NCBI RefSeq assembly: GCF_036499745.1 | Contig: NZ_DASYDG010000010.1 | Coordinates: forward strand, 124,001 to 188,000 | DNA from: Pinirhizobacter sp036499745 | Lineage (GTDB): Bacteria; Pseudomonadota; Gammaproteobacteria; Xanthomonadales; Rhodanobacteraceae | DNA: 64,000 bases | Reading direction: 5' to 3' | Part shown: piece after piece, positions 9,130 to 16,897 of the stretch | Numbering within the stretch: position 1 is the stretch's first letter | Layout: each line of letters begins with the position of its first letter | Position numbers and translations under genes: made by a program | The notes under the pieces: generated by a model | Databases searched by the model: none | What the model was told of the DNA's origin: nothing | The model's input: the letters and a program-made list of their open reading frames with translations, nothing else

Positions 9130-9468
9130 CTACCTTCCATCGCGCAAGCGCAAATGCGCCGCGATTACTAATAGGCTTAAAGGGATCGAGGCATACAGGC
9201 CAAAAGCCACGTCTAGAGGTACAAAAAAATCGGGCCTTAGCAACGGGGGAAACAAAAAAATAGCCGCTCCAAGAGCGGCAGTCGCCACTCTCGATGGAAA
9301 GACGAACCATAGAAAAATAATTAGAGCTCCACCGGTCGCAAAACCTGAATTAAGAAAAATTGCTTGATTGTCGCCAATGTACCAGCCATATCTGAGCTTG
9401 AACATAACAAACGTCAAAGTCATTGCCACCACAGAAAGGACGAGAAAGAAAAGTCTTTTCCTACTCAT
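9130..9468 (-). CDS. Small membrane protein, possible immunity partner of RHS remnant
   Basis: 112 residues with about four hydrophobic segments (roughly 7-22, 34-57, 61-80 and 85-103) and charged ends. I do not recognise a family. It starts within the stop of the preceding RHS-like stub (4-base ATGA overlap), so the two are translationally coupled. Genes directly following RHS toxin tips are very often their immunity proteins, and membrane immunity proteins counter membrane-acting toxins. That role is inferred from position only. The region is less GC-rich than its surroundings, in keeping with horizontal origin. Confidence 0.55.
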   Translation of the reverse strand: MSRKRLFFLVLSVVAMTLTFVMFKLRYGWYIGDNQAIFLNSGFATGGALIIFLWFVFPSRVATAALGAAIFLFPPLLRPDFFVPLDVAFGLYASIPLSLLVIAAHLRLRDGR

Positions 9469-9764
9469 TTCTCACCCATGGTATCGATGATTTCTTTTTG
9501 ATTTTCCTGCCAAACCGCCTGTACCTGGGCGACCTCTATCTCAGGACCGCTACCGGCGCTTTGCACGTCGACCTGACGAAACGAGAGTCCGCCGTCGTAG
9601 AGGCTGACGGTCTCCCCAAATGGATGCTCGCCCAGAGGCGATATTTCCTCGGAGACGCGAATCTTCTTGTACTCGTCTTCCGGGGTAACGTCGGCGAACG
9701 CCTTGCCTACCGCGCACACCGCCATAACCACCGCCAAGCTGGCAATGAGCCCTTCCCTGCGCAT
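9465..9764 (-). CDS. Truncated RHS-type secreted protein (N-terminal stub plus short tail)
   Basis: 99 residues: a signal peptide (MRREGLIASLAVVMAV, cleavage near AFA), then VTPEDEYKK, IRVSEEISPLGEHPFGE and VSLYDGGLSFRQVDV. That arrangement is what I recognise from the N-termini of large RHS-repeat proteins in Xanthomonadaceae. After GSGPEIEV it changes to a short unrelated tail (WQENQKEIIDTMGEK), so the YD-repeat core and most of a toxin tip are absent. It may be an internal deletion relic or a small expressed protein. It has a close paralogue at 10851-11078, with the upstream DNA also duplicated. Confidence 0.6.
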   Translation of the reverse strand: MRREGLIASLAVVMAVCAVGKAFADVTPEDEYKKIRVSEEISPLGEHPFGETVSLYDGGLSFRQVDVQSAGSGPEIEVAQVQAVWQENQKEIIDTMGEK

Positions 9765-10047
9765 AGGTTTTTTCCCAGGATGTGTCGGTTATTTCTTGCC
9801 GCAATAAAATGCGACTGCGCGACATTCTGCCATCCGCGCCCTTGCCGTCCATAGGATTTGTTCCTAGGCATTTCCCGCCAGAATCAGAGACACCAATCAA
9901 GAACCGCGCGCTCGGACGCTGCAGTTCGGCTAGTCGGAACCCTGACCAGTTTTTAGTATATTAATACTACAATTTAACCAACGGCATGACACGAAGGCGT
10001 TGCCTCATAGGTGTGAAGCCATCAGGATAATAGACAGGAGATCCTAG
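9618..10047. repeat. Direct repeat, copy A (about 430 bp, partner 10931-11367)
   Basis: This stretch aligns by eye with 10931-11367. It includes the 5' half of the RHS-like stub, its upstream region with the identical segment CATAGGATTTGTTCCTAGGC, the TAATACTACAATT operator-like site, and a ribosome-site-like GACAGGAGATCCT before an ATG. The copies have diverged by substitutions and small indels. Copy A ends in a degenerate start region with no downstream mutarotase gene. Confidence 0.7.
9957..9972. promoter_or_regulatory. Orphan copy of the GntR-type operator
   Basis: On the minus strand this reads TTGTAGTATTAATAT, nearly identical to the site before the aldose epimerase gene. It also forms the inverted repeat AGTAT-ATTA-ATACT (9955-9968). 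It arrived as part of the direct repeat and now faces no galactose gene, so its function, if any, is uncertain. Confidence 0.45.
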
Positions 10048-10213
10048 CCCGATGAACATACAGGAACGGGCGTTCTTTGCGTCTACGACCAACAGGGCAC
10101 GCAGCTCGGTCCTTGTGCATTAAGGGATCAGATTAATTACCCGCCCCTTTTTGTTCCAAACAACAGGGCCCGCAATGCGGGCCTTGTGCTTATGCGCGAT
10201 CATGGGTGACAGG
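10048..10213. other. Gene-free stretch with two related hairpin motifs
   Basis: Between the end of repeat copy A and the small membrane gene no coding frame is convincing. Two related segments are present: CAACAGGGCACGCAGCTCGG followed by TCCTTGTGC near 10090-10118, and CAACAGGGCCCGCAATGCGG followed by GCCTTGTGC at 10161-10189. Only the second forms a perfect stem. They may be remnants of two duplicated terminators. Confidence 0.4.
10167..10183 (-). terminator. Terminator for the leftward RHS-remnant/membrane-protein unit
   Basis: Read leftward, GGCCCGC-ATT-GCGGGCC is a perfect 7-bp stem with a 3-base loop, followed by a T-rich CTGTTGTTT. It lies about 30 bases beyond the stop of the small membrane gene, which fits a factor-independent terminator. 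Confidence 0.55.
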
Positions 10214-10405
10214 CTAGTCAGTTGGAAGATTTTCCGAATCAATTTTGTGTGACACGAAAGTCGCAAATCTAGATACACCAACAAGATAAAACACGGCAAC
10301 ACCTAAGAATGAAAAGACGTCCAGCGCCCCCTTGATCTTGTAGTAATTCCAGCTAAACAAAACAACCCCAGCCAGATAGATTAGAAACGCAATCAACTTC
10401 CTCAT
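10214..10405 (-). CDS. Small two-helix membrane protein, possible immunity protein
   Basis: 63 residues with two hydrophobic helices (about 3-20 and 29-46) and a hydrophilic tail. No family recognised. It begins 18 bases after the end of the frameshifted RHS remnant on the same strand, the position usually taken by an immunity gene. It is not similar in sequence to the membrane protein at 9130-9468, as would be expected if each belonged to a different toxin tip. It might also be a fragment of a longer lost protein. Confidence 0.5.
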   Translation of the reverse strand: MRKLIAFLIYLAGVVLFSWNYYKIKGALDVFSFLGVAVFYLVGVSRFATFVSHKIDSENLPTD

Positions 10406-10423
10406 ATCATCTTTGCCTTGATG

Positions 10424-11078
10424 CTATTGAAGGCCATTATCTCGAGGCGATGGGGGCGGTGGTGGCGATTTAACTGCGTCACGCACTTCCGTGGTTGTGA
10501 CCTCAGGTGTTATCGATTGCACTTCCGCTTTCACCAGCTGGTGGGTACCAGCCACGACCGCAGCTTTCCCAAGATCTGCAGCAGCCCCTTCAATCTTGTC
10601 AACGTTTCTAGCGATAGTTGCCGCATTCTTTGCCGCCCTATTGGCAGTGTTAGCGGACTTGGCAGCAATCTTCGCGATTGCTTTTGCAGCTGGGACGACA
10701 GCTTTTCCTCCCTGATACCAGCCTTGGCGACATTACCCAGCCCGGGTATTGCTGCCGAAACGAGACCTGCTACGGCAGCATCACCAAGATCTACATCACC
10801 CCACGCTTTATCCTCAACAAAGTGCTGCGTTGCCACATCGATGACCGCGCCTACTGGGAACCGACCACCATATACGGCGCAAATCGGACACCGTCCATCT
10901 GGATCGATGAACTTGTGATGCGTTCGCCGAACGGGTGTTCGCCGAGCGGCGAGATTTCCTCGGAGACGCGAATCTTTTTCTTGTATTCGTCTTCCGGGGT
11001 AACGTCGGCGAAAGCCCTGCCAACCAAACACACAGCCACAACCATTGCCACGCTGGCAACGAGCACTTCCCTGCGCAT
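10424..11078 (-). pseudogene. Frameshifted, internally deleted RHS toxin remnant
   Basis: Reading leftward, frame 1 (from 11078) encodes a signal peptide and the same VTPEDEYKKK/IRVSEEISPLGEHPFGER leader as the paralogue at 9465-9764. Near 10918 the coding sense passes to another frame reading HHKFIDPDGRCPICAVYGG, then PVGAVIDVATQ and GDAAVAGLVSAAIPGLGNVAKA. This resembles the junction just after the RHS core, where polymorphic toxin tips begin. Near 10710 a third frame continues as an Ala-rich helix and a Pro-rich tail to TAG at 10424. The entire YD-repeat core is missing. The small membrane gene follows at once. In its present form no full protein can be made unless frames are re-joined; sequencing error is less likely because the core deletion is independent of the frameshifts. 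Confidence 0.65.
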
Positions 11079-11367
11079 AGGTTTTTCCCCTGGACATGTC
11101 GGCTATTCCCGGTCGCAAGAAAATGCGACTGCGCGACAGTCGACTGTTCACGCCCGGGTCGTCCATAGGATTTGTTCCTAGGCATTTTCGGCCAGAATCA
11201 GGGGCCGGCCTGAAAAAGTGGACGCTTGTGTACCTGCGTTTCAGCGGGTTGAACTCAGTGAGTTTTGGTGTATTTAATACTACAATTCACATGACGGCAT
11301 GGCCCAAGGACCGTCCGCCTCACGGCGCGAGCCAGAAGGACTGCAGACAGGAAATCCTGGAACGATG
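10931..11367. repeat. Direct repeat, copy B (partner 9618-10047)
   Basis: This copy runs from inside the RHS leader, through the shared upstream region and operator, to the ribosome site and start codon of the aldose epimerase gene. Here the downstream gene is intact, so copy B probably marks the ancestral junction and copy A a duplicate. Confidence 0.7.
11270..11285. promoter_or_regulatory. Putative GntR operator upstream of the aldose epimerase gene
   Basis: On the minus strand TTGTAGTATTAAATAC. It contains the palindrome GTATT-T-AATAC (11270-11280) and lies 80-95 bases before the start codon. Closely related sites occur at 14577-14589 and 17632-17645, beside the other genes of the galactoside cluster, pointing to a common regulator. 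Confidence 0.55.
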
Positions 11368-12300
11368 GACGTGTTACGCCTGAACAACCCCCGCCTCGGC
11401 ATCGAAATCCTGCCCGACGTAGGCGGTGGACTTTCCCGCTTCACATGGCATGGCCGCGAGGAGCCCGTGGCCCTGATGCGCACGGGCGATCTCACCGTCA
11501 CGGTACCCGGCGGCGGGCTGGATCCGAACCAACTCGCCTGCTATCCGCTGGTGCCATGGAGCAACCGCATCGCTGAAGGCGGCTTCGTCGTCAACGGCCG
11601 GCGCATCGCCCTGTCGGCCAACCGGCACGACGAACCCTTCCCGATCCACGGCAGCGGCTGGCAGCGTGCCTGGCAGCCGCAACGGCTGGGCGAGCACGAC
11701 GTGCTGCTGTCATTGAATGACACCATGCCGGACGGCTGGTCGTACCGGGCAAACCTGCGTTACACCTTGCGCGACGACGCCCTGCACATCGGCCTGGAAG
11801 TAACCAACACCAGTGCGGCAACCATGCCCTTCGGGCTCGGCCTGCACCCTTTCTTCCCACGTCATGGCAAGGTCGCGCTGCACGCACCGGCATCGAAAGT
11901 CTGGGTCAACAATGGCCAGTCACCCTTGCCTGAGTGTCTCGTCGATGTCCTGCCGGCATGGGATTTCCGCGAAAGCCAGCCGGTGCCAGGTGACGGCGTG
12001 AACCACGGCTTCTGCTCGTGGACAGGCGACGCCACCATTGCCTGGACCGATCTCGGCCTGCGCCTGCACGTGGAAACCGACGTCGACGCCTTCGTGATGT
12101 ACACGCCGGCAAGCGACAACTTCTTCTGCTTCGAACCGGTGGATCATGCGATCAATGCCGTGCACCTTCCGGGGGGCCCCGTCGCCAACGGCATGACCAT
12201 GCTGGCGCCGGGGGCGAGCCTGGCGCGCCGCTTCGTCTTTCGCGTAACCGACGATACGCTTGCACCAGGTACCAGCCCCAATCAGGACAGCCCAGCATGA
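11365..12300 (+). CDS. Aldose 1-epimerase (galactose mutarotase)
   Basis: 311 residues from the ATG at 11365, which has an AGGAAAT site about 12 bases upstream. An earlier in-frame start at 11299 would add an unlikely polar leader. Family motifs are visible: a WSNRIAEGGF segment for the substrate-binding Asn-Arg, a first conserved His in FPIHGSGW, a second in LGLHPFF, and the late FCFEPVDHAINAVH region that carries the catalytic Glu. The enzyme interconverts anomers of galactose or a similar aldose. Its stop overlaps the next gene by 4 bases (ATGA). It probably supplies the beta-anomer to the SDR dehydrogenase. Confidence 0.88.
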   Translation: MDVLRLNNPRLGIEILPDVGGGLSRFTWHGREEPVALMRTGDLTVTVPGGGLDPNQLACYPLVPWSNRIAEGGFVVNGRRIALSANRHDEPFPIHGSGWQRAWQPQRLGEHDVLLSLNDTMPDGWSYRANLRYTLRDDALHIGLEVTNTSAATMPFGLGLHPFFPRHGKVALHAPASKVWVNNGQSPLPECLVDVLPAWDFRESQPVPGDGVNHGFCSWTGDATIAWTDLGLRLHVETDVDAFVMYTPASDNFFCFEPVDHAINAVHLPGGPVANGMTMLAPGASLARRFVFRVTDDTLAPGTSPNQDSPA

Positions 12301-13076
12301 CCTTAAGGCTCGAAGGCAAGAAAGCGTTGATCACCGGCGCGGGCAGCGGTATTGGCGGCGCCATCGCGGAACTCTTCGCGCGCGAAGGCGCGGACCTTGC
12401 GCTGCTCGACATGGACGCTGACGCAGTCGACCAGTTTGCCCTCAAGCTCGAAGCCGACGCCGGCCGTCGCTGCGTGCCGTTGCACGCGGACGTAACCGAT
12501 GCGGCGCGTATCCAGGACTGCTTCGCGCAAGCTATCGACGCGCTGGGCCGTATCGATATCCTGATCAACTGCGCGGGTGTGAACGTGTTCCGCGACCCAC
12601 TAACCCTGCAGGCCGCCGACTGGGATCGATGCCTGGACGTGAACCTGCGCGGTGTCTGGCACTGCATCAGCGCGGCGTTGCCATCGATGCTCGCCGCCGG
12701 CTACGGGCATGTCGTCAACATCGCCTCGGTGCACGGGCACAAAATCATCCCCGGCAGTTTCCCCTACCCCGTGGCCAAGCACGGCCTGATCGGGCTCACC
12801 CGTTCGCTGGGCATCGAATACGCCAGCCGCGGTATCCGCGTGAACTCCATTTCGCCGGGCCTGATCATGACGCCGGCCGCCGAGCGCTGGCTGGCCTCCT
12901 GCCCCGATCCCGCGGCCGAGCGCCAACGCCAGGCGGATCTTCTGCCAGGCAAGCGCATCGGCGAGCCTTCCGAGGTCGCCTACGCGGCACTGTTCCTGGC
13001 CAGCGACGAGGCGCGCTTCATCAATGCAACGGATCTGCTGATCGATGGCGGCCGTAGCCAGATCTATCACGACTGA
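12297..13076 (+). CDS. SDR oxidoreductase, probable galactose (aldose) dehydrogenase
   Basis: 259 residues, a classical short-chain dehydrogenase: the TGAGSGIG cofactor motif at residues 13-20, NCAGVN at 91-96, catalytic Ser144, and Tyr157-x3-Lys161 in YPVAK. Asp38 after the second beta strand (LLDMDAD) favours NAD over NADP. The ATG overlaps the mutarotase stop. In this context (epimerase, sugar transporter, alpha-galactosidase) it most likely oxidises galactose or a related aldose to the lactone, the first step of a non-phosphorylative (De Ley-Doudoroff-type) route. The later enzymes of that route are not in this window. Fucose or arabinose dehydrogenase activity is an alternative. Confidence 0.8.
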   Translation: MTLRLEGKKALITGAGSGIGGAIAELFAREGADLALLDMDADAVDQFALKLEADAGRRCVPLHADVTDAARIQDCFAQAIDALGRIDILINCAGVNVFRDPLTLQAADWDRCLDVNLRGVWHCISAALPSMLAAGYGHVVNIASVHGHKIIPGSFPYPVAKHGLIGLTRSLGIEYASRGIRVNSISPGLIMTPAAERWLASCPDPAAERQRQADLLPGKRIGEPSEVAYAALFLASDEARFINATDLLIDGGRSQIYHD

Positions 13077-13100
13077 CCGCGGCTACCGGGCGTGTCGCGT

Positions 13101-14522
13101 TTACTTGCGCGGCGCGGCGAGCCGCACTTCGAGTTCTTCCAGCGACACACCCGAGGTCTCGGGCACACGCCGCCATATAAAGACGAAGCCCACCGCACAG
13201 ATCGCGCCGTAGAACCAGAAACTCCCTGCCGGCCCAAGATGCGTGTTGAGCCAGGGGAAGGTGTAGGTAAGCACGAAGCACGCGATCCACAGCGCGAACA
13301 CACCCAGCGCCACGGCCTGGGCGCGGATGTGTTCCGGGAATATCTCCGAAAGAAGCACCCAGGTCACCGGCGCCAGCGTGGTTGCGTACACCGCGATGGC
13401 CGCAAGCACCAGGATCAGCACCGGCATGCCAAGGATGTGCATCGCATACGCGCAGCCGATCAGCAGGTAGATAAGTGTCAGCGCGCCGGCGCCGAGCAGC
13501 ATGAGCTTGCGCCGGCCCCAGCTGTCCACCAGGCGCAGCGCGAGCAGCGTGAAGACCAGGTTGACCGAGCCGGTGGCCACGATCGACTTCAAGGTGTCGT
13601 TGATGTCGAAGCCCGCGGAGGCAAAGATGTCCTGGGCGTAATTGAAGATCACGTTGATACCGCACCACTGCTGGAATACCGCCAGCACGATGCCGATGAT
13701 CACCACCGGCCGTACCTTCTTTGCCAGCAGGGCGCTCATCGGCGCGTTTTCTCGATCCTCTGCGGTGCGGTTGCCACGAATGGCCGCAAGGATGTCCTGT
13801 GCGTAAGCAATGCCGCCAATGCGCTCAAGCACACGTCCGGCATCGGCGTCGCGGCCAACCTTGCTCAACCAACGCGGGGATTCGGGAATAATAAGAGCGA
13901 GCACGAGGAATAGCACCGCGGGCACGCCTTCGCTGGCGAACATCCAGCGCCAACCGTCCTGCACGTTCCAGCTTTGCAGCAGCGCCTGCGCGTCGAGCCC
14001 GGGCGGCACCGGCCGCGCGATCCACATATTGACCAGCTGCGCCAGAAGCACGCCGATGACGATGGTGAGCTGGTTGATCGAGACGAACAGGCCACGGTTG
14101 CGCGCGGGGCTTACCTCGGCGATGTAGAGCGGCGAAAGTCCTGACGCGAGGCCGATGCCGATGCCGCCGACGATGCGGAAGATGGCGAACACGGTCACGT
14201 CGTTCGCCAACGCCGTGCCGACCGCGCAAACGACGAACAGCACGGCGGCCAGTACCAGCGCCGGACGGCGGCCGAAGCGGTCGGCCAGGAAGCCGGCGAC
14301 CACGGCGCCGCCGATGCATCCCACCAGGGCCGAACTCATCAGCCAGCCGGACATGGCCGGGTCGTGCACGGAGAAATAGGCTTCGTAAAACAGCTTCGCG
14401 CCGCCGATCACCACCCAGTCGTAACCAAAGAGCAGTCCGCCGAGCGCCGCGACCAGGCAGATCAACCACAGGTAAAGTGGGCTGGCCACCACGGGTTCAG
14501 CACCTTCGACGTGTTCCTGCAT
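13101..14522 (-). CDS. MFS sugar porter (GalP/XylE family)
   Basis: 473 residues from the ATG at 14522, chosen because AGGAGA precedes it; the frame is open further upstream but without a ribosome site. Twelve membrane helices are predicted. Sugar-porter signatures are clear: GGLLFGYDWVVIGGA in helix 1, DRFGRRP after helix 2, PESPRWL before the central loop, QQWCGINVIFNYA in helix 7, and PETSGVSLEEL at the C-terminus (PETKG in most members). These proteins import hexoses or pentoses with protons. It converges with the SDR gene and diverges from the alpha-galactosidase gene across a 102-base promoter region containing a shared operator. Confidence 0.9.
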   Translation of the reverse strand: MQEHVEGAEPVVASPLYLWLICLVAALGGLLFGYDWVVIGGAKLFYEAYFSVHDPAMSGWLMSSALVGCIGGAVVAGFLADRFGRRPALVLAAVLFVVCAVGTALANDVTVFAIFRIVGGIGIGLASGLSPLYIAEVSPARNRGLFVSINQLTIVIGVLLAQLVNMWIARPVPPGLDAQALLQSWNVQDGWRWMFASEGVPAVLFLVLALIIPESPRWLSKVGRDADAGRVLERIGGIAYAQDILAAIRGNRTAEDRENAPMSALLAKKVRPVVIIGIVLAVFQQWCGINVIFNYAQDIFASAGFDINDTLKSIVATGSVNLVFTLLALRLVDSWGRRKLMLLGAGALTLIYLLIGCAYAMHILGMPVLILVLAAIAVYATTLAPVTWVLLSEIFPEHIRAQAVALGVFALWIACFVLTYTFPWLNTHLGPAGSFWFYGAICAVGFVFIWRRVPETSGVSLEELEVRLAAPRK

Positions 14523-14576
14523 CGATTCGATCTCCTGCGGGTGGTGTTGCATCGCGGCGTGTGATTTACCAATAAA

Positions 14577-14589
14577 TAGTATTATATGA
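14577..14589. promoter_or_regulatory. Putative GntR operator between transporter and alpha-galactosidase genes
   Basis: TAGTATTATATGA, matching the core of TTGTAGTATTAAATA seen before the epimerase and gntR genes. It lies 36-48 bases upstream of the alpha-galactosidase start and 55-67 bases upstream of the transporter start, well placed to repress both. Confidence 0.5.
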
Positions 14590-14624
14590 TCGTAAGCAGC
14601 AATCAAGCGATCAGGGTGACTTAA

Positions 14625-16862
14625 GTGAATCGAGCAAAGACGACCATGGCCGCCGCCGTTCTTGCGCTGGGCGCGTGGCTGGGTAGCAGTGTCTCAGCAG
14701 CGCCGTCACGGCCGGACACGCCGATACATTACGATGCCGCGCAGCGGATATTCCGCATCGACGCCGGCAAGGTCACCTATGCCTTCGGCGTCGACCACGA
14801 TGGCGTGCTGCAGACGCTCTATTGGGGATCACGGCTCGCGCCGGACGATCCGCTCGGCCCGGCCACGCCGCCGGCGTCGCGGTCGTCGTTCGATGCCATC
14901 GGCAGCAACACGCCGCAGGAGTACGCCGGCTGGGGCGGCCCGATCACCGTGATGCCCGATCTGAAAGTGCACTTTGCCGATGGCAACCGCGATCTCCTGC
15001 TGCGCTACGACAGCTATAAGATTAACAACGGCAACCTGCAGGTCACCCTGCGCGACCTCCATGCCGACGTCACCGTGGTGCTCAACTACACCGTGGATCC
15101 CGCCACCGGCATCATCGGCCGTTCGGCCCGGATCGAGAACCACGCGAAACAGACCGTTACCCTCGACCGCGTTGCGGCGGCGAGCTGGAACTTGCCGCCT
15201 GCCACGGATTATTCGCTGCGCTATCTCACGGGGACCTGGGCAAGCGAATGGCATGTGCGAACGCGAGCTTTGACCCCGGGCGCCACCGACCTTGAAAGCC
15301 GGCGCGGTTCCACCGGCGACGAGAACAATCCCTGGTTCGCCATCGAACGCGGCGGCGACTGGAACGAATCGCACGGCCACGTGTGGTTTGGCGCGCTGGC
15401 GTGGAGCGGCTCGTGGAGCATCCACATCGACCAGGACATCTTGAGCCAGGTGCGTGTCACCGGCGGCTTCAACCCGTTCGATTTTTCCTATCGCCTGGAA
15501 CCCGGGCAAAGCCTGGATACGCCGGTGTTTTATGCCGGCTACACCGACGACGGCATTGGCGAAGCCTCGCGCCTGATGCACCGCTTCGAACTGACGCGCA
15601 TCCTTCCGGCCGCGCCCAAGCCGAAGCTGCGGCCGGTGCTCTACAACTCGTGGGAAGCCACCGAATTCAAGGTCAACGATCAGGACCAGCAACGCCTGGC
15701 TGAAAAAGCAGCGAAGCTTGGTGTGGAGCGGTTCGTCGTCGACGACGGCTGGTTCGGCGCACGCAACAGTGACCATGCCGGGCTCGGTGACTGGGTGGTC
15801 AACCGCGAAAAATTCCCGAACGGCCTGAAGCCCTTGATCGACAAGGTGCATGGGCTGGGCATGAGTTTCGGGCTTTGGGTCGAGCCGGAGATGGTCAACC
15901 CCGATAGCGACCTGTATCGCCAGCATCCCGATTGGGTGCTCAACTTCACCGGACGACAGCGTAGCGAGGGTCGCCACCAGCTGGTGCTGAACCTGGCGCG
16001 CGATGACGTGCGCGACTACGTGTTCAATGCACTGGACAAGCTGCTCAAGGAAAACGACATCCAGTTCCTGAAATGGGACTACAACCGCAACTGGTCGGAA
16101 CCGGGCTGGCCACAGCTGGCACCGGAAGATCAGCAAAAGGTTTATGTGACCTATGTGCAGCATCTCTACGACATCATGCGCCGCTTGCGCGCGCGTCATC
16201 CAGGCGTGGAAATAGAGTCGTGCTCGGGCGGCGGCGCCCGCGTGGACCTCGGCATCATGGGCCTGACCGACGAAGTGTGGCCCTCGGACAATACCGACCC
16301 GTCGGACCGTCTCTCGATCCAGGATGGCTTTTCATACGCCTACGCTCCCGCCGTGATGATGTCGTGGGTGACCGGTTCACCGAACTGGGTCAACAAACGC
16401 AGCAGCTCGCTGGACTTCCGCTTCCTCTCGTCCATGCAGGGTGGCTTAGGCATTGGCGCCAACATCATGGAATGGACGCCCGCCGAGGACGCTACCGCGC
16501 GTAGTTATATCGAGGCCTACAAGGGCATCCGTGCCACGGTTCAACTGGGACGGTTGTATCGCCTGTTGTCACCGCAGGAGCGCGCTCCGTACTCGGCGAC
16601 CGAGTCGGTGGCGGCGGACGGCAACCAGGCCGTGCTGTTTGCCTTTCTCCGGCAGGGCCAGGAAGCACAGGCCTATCCCACGATCCACCTGCAAGGCCTG
16701 GACAGCGCGGCGCGCTATCGCTACCGGTTGATCCACGGCAAGGCCGCCGCGGATACACCGGCTGTCGCCAGTGGTGCGTACTGGATGCATCACGGCATCG
16801 ACCTGGGCTTGCGTGGCGACCTGGATGCCGCCGCCGTGGTATTCGACCGCGTCCGACCATAG
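14625..16862 (+). CDS. Exported GH36 alpha-galactosidase
   Basis: 745 residues with a GTG start preceded by CAGGGTGA, or less likely the ATG 21 bases later. A signal peptide ends near SSVSAAP, so the enzyme is periplasmic or secreted. The layout is that of GH36: an N-terminal beta-sandwich, then a TIM barrel beginning around YNSWEATEF, with FVVDDGWFGAR, FGLWVEPEMVNPDSDLY, and the nucleophile Asp in FLKWDYNRNW. The acid/base Asp is in the WPSDNTDPSDR segment. It releases terminal alpha-galactose from oligosaccharides. Export next to an MFS hexose porter suggests that free galactose is taken up. Confidence 0.92.
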   Translation: MNRAKTTMAAAVLALGAWLGSSVSAAPSRPDTPIHYDAAQRIFRIDAGKVTYAFGVDHDGVLQTLYWGSRLAPDDPLGPATPPASRSSFDAIGSNTPQEYAGWGGPITVMPDLKVHFADGNRDLLLRYDSYKINNGNLQVTLRDLHADVTVVLNYTVDPATGIIGRSARIENHAKQTVTLDRVAAASWNLPPATDYSLRYLTGTWASEWHVRTRALTPGATDLESRRGSTGDENNPWFAIERGGDWNESHGHVWFGALAWSGSWSIHIDQDILSQVRVTGGFNPFDFSYRLEPGQSLDTPVFYAGYTDDGIGEASRLMHRFELTRILPAAPKPKLRPVLYNSWEATEFKVNDQDQQRLAEKAAKLGVERFVVDDGWFGARNSDHAGLGDWVVNREKFPNGLKPLIDKVHGLGMSFGLWVEPEMVNPDSDLYRQHPDWVLNFTGRQRSEGRHQLVLNLARDDVRDYVFNALDKLLKENDIQFLKWDYNRNWSEPGWPQLAPEDQQKVYVTYVQHLYDIMRRLRARHPGVEIESCSGGGARVDLGIMGLTDEVWPSDNTDPSDRLSIQDGFSYAYAPAVMMSWVTGSPNWVNKRSSSLDFRFLSSMQGGLGIGANIMEWTPAEDATARSYIEAYKGIRATVQLGRLYRLLSPQERAPYSATESVAADGNQAVLFAFLRQGQEAQAYPTIHLQGLDSAARYRYRLIHGKAAADTPAVASGAYWMHHGIDLGLRGDLDAAAVVFDRVRP

Positions 16863-16867
16863 ACACA

Positions 16868-16897
16868 AGACGGCCGCCCCGGAGGCGGCTGTCTTTT
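16868..16897. terminator. Bidirectional terminator between alpha-galactosidase and gntR genes
   Basis: AGACGGCCGCC (16868-16878) pairs with GGCGGCTGTCT (16884-16894) around a 5-base loop, with TTTT following on the plus strand and A-rich sequence preceding it. It serves the convergent galactosidase and regulator transcripts and overlaps the last base of the regulator's stop. Confidence 0.75.

Noticed and set aside
9130..10405. Classical type II toxin-antitoxin pair
   Set aside because: Neither small protein resembles a known toxin or DNA-binding antitoxin; the RHS leader and membrane partners fit a polymorphic toxin remnant better.
14829..16199. 456-codon minus-strand frame inside the alpha-galactosidase gene
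   Set aside because: Antisense shadow of a well-conserved GH36 enzyme in high-GC DNA.
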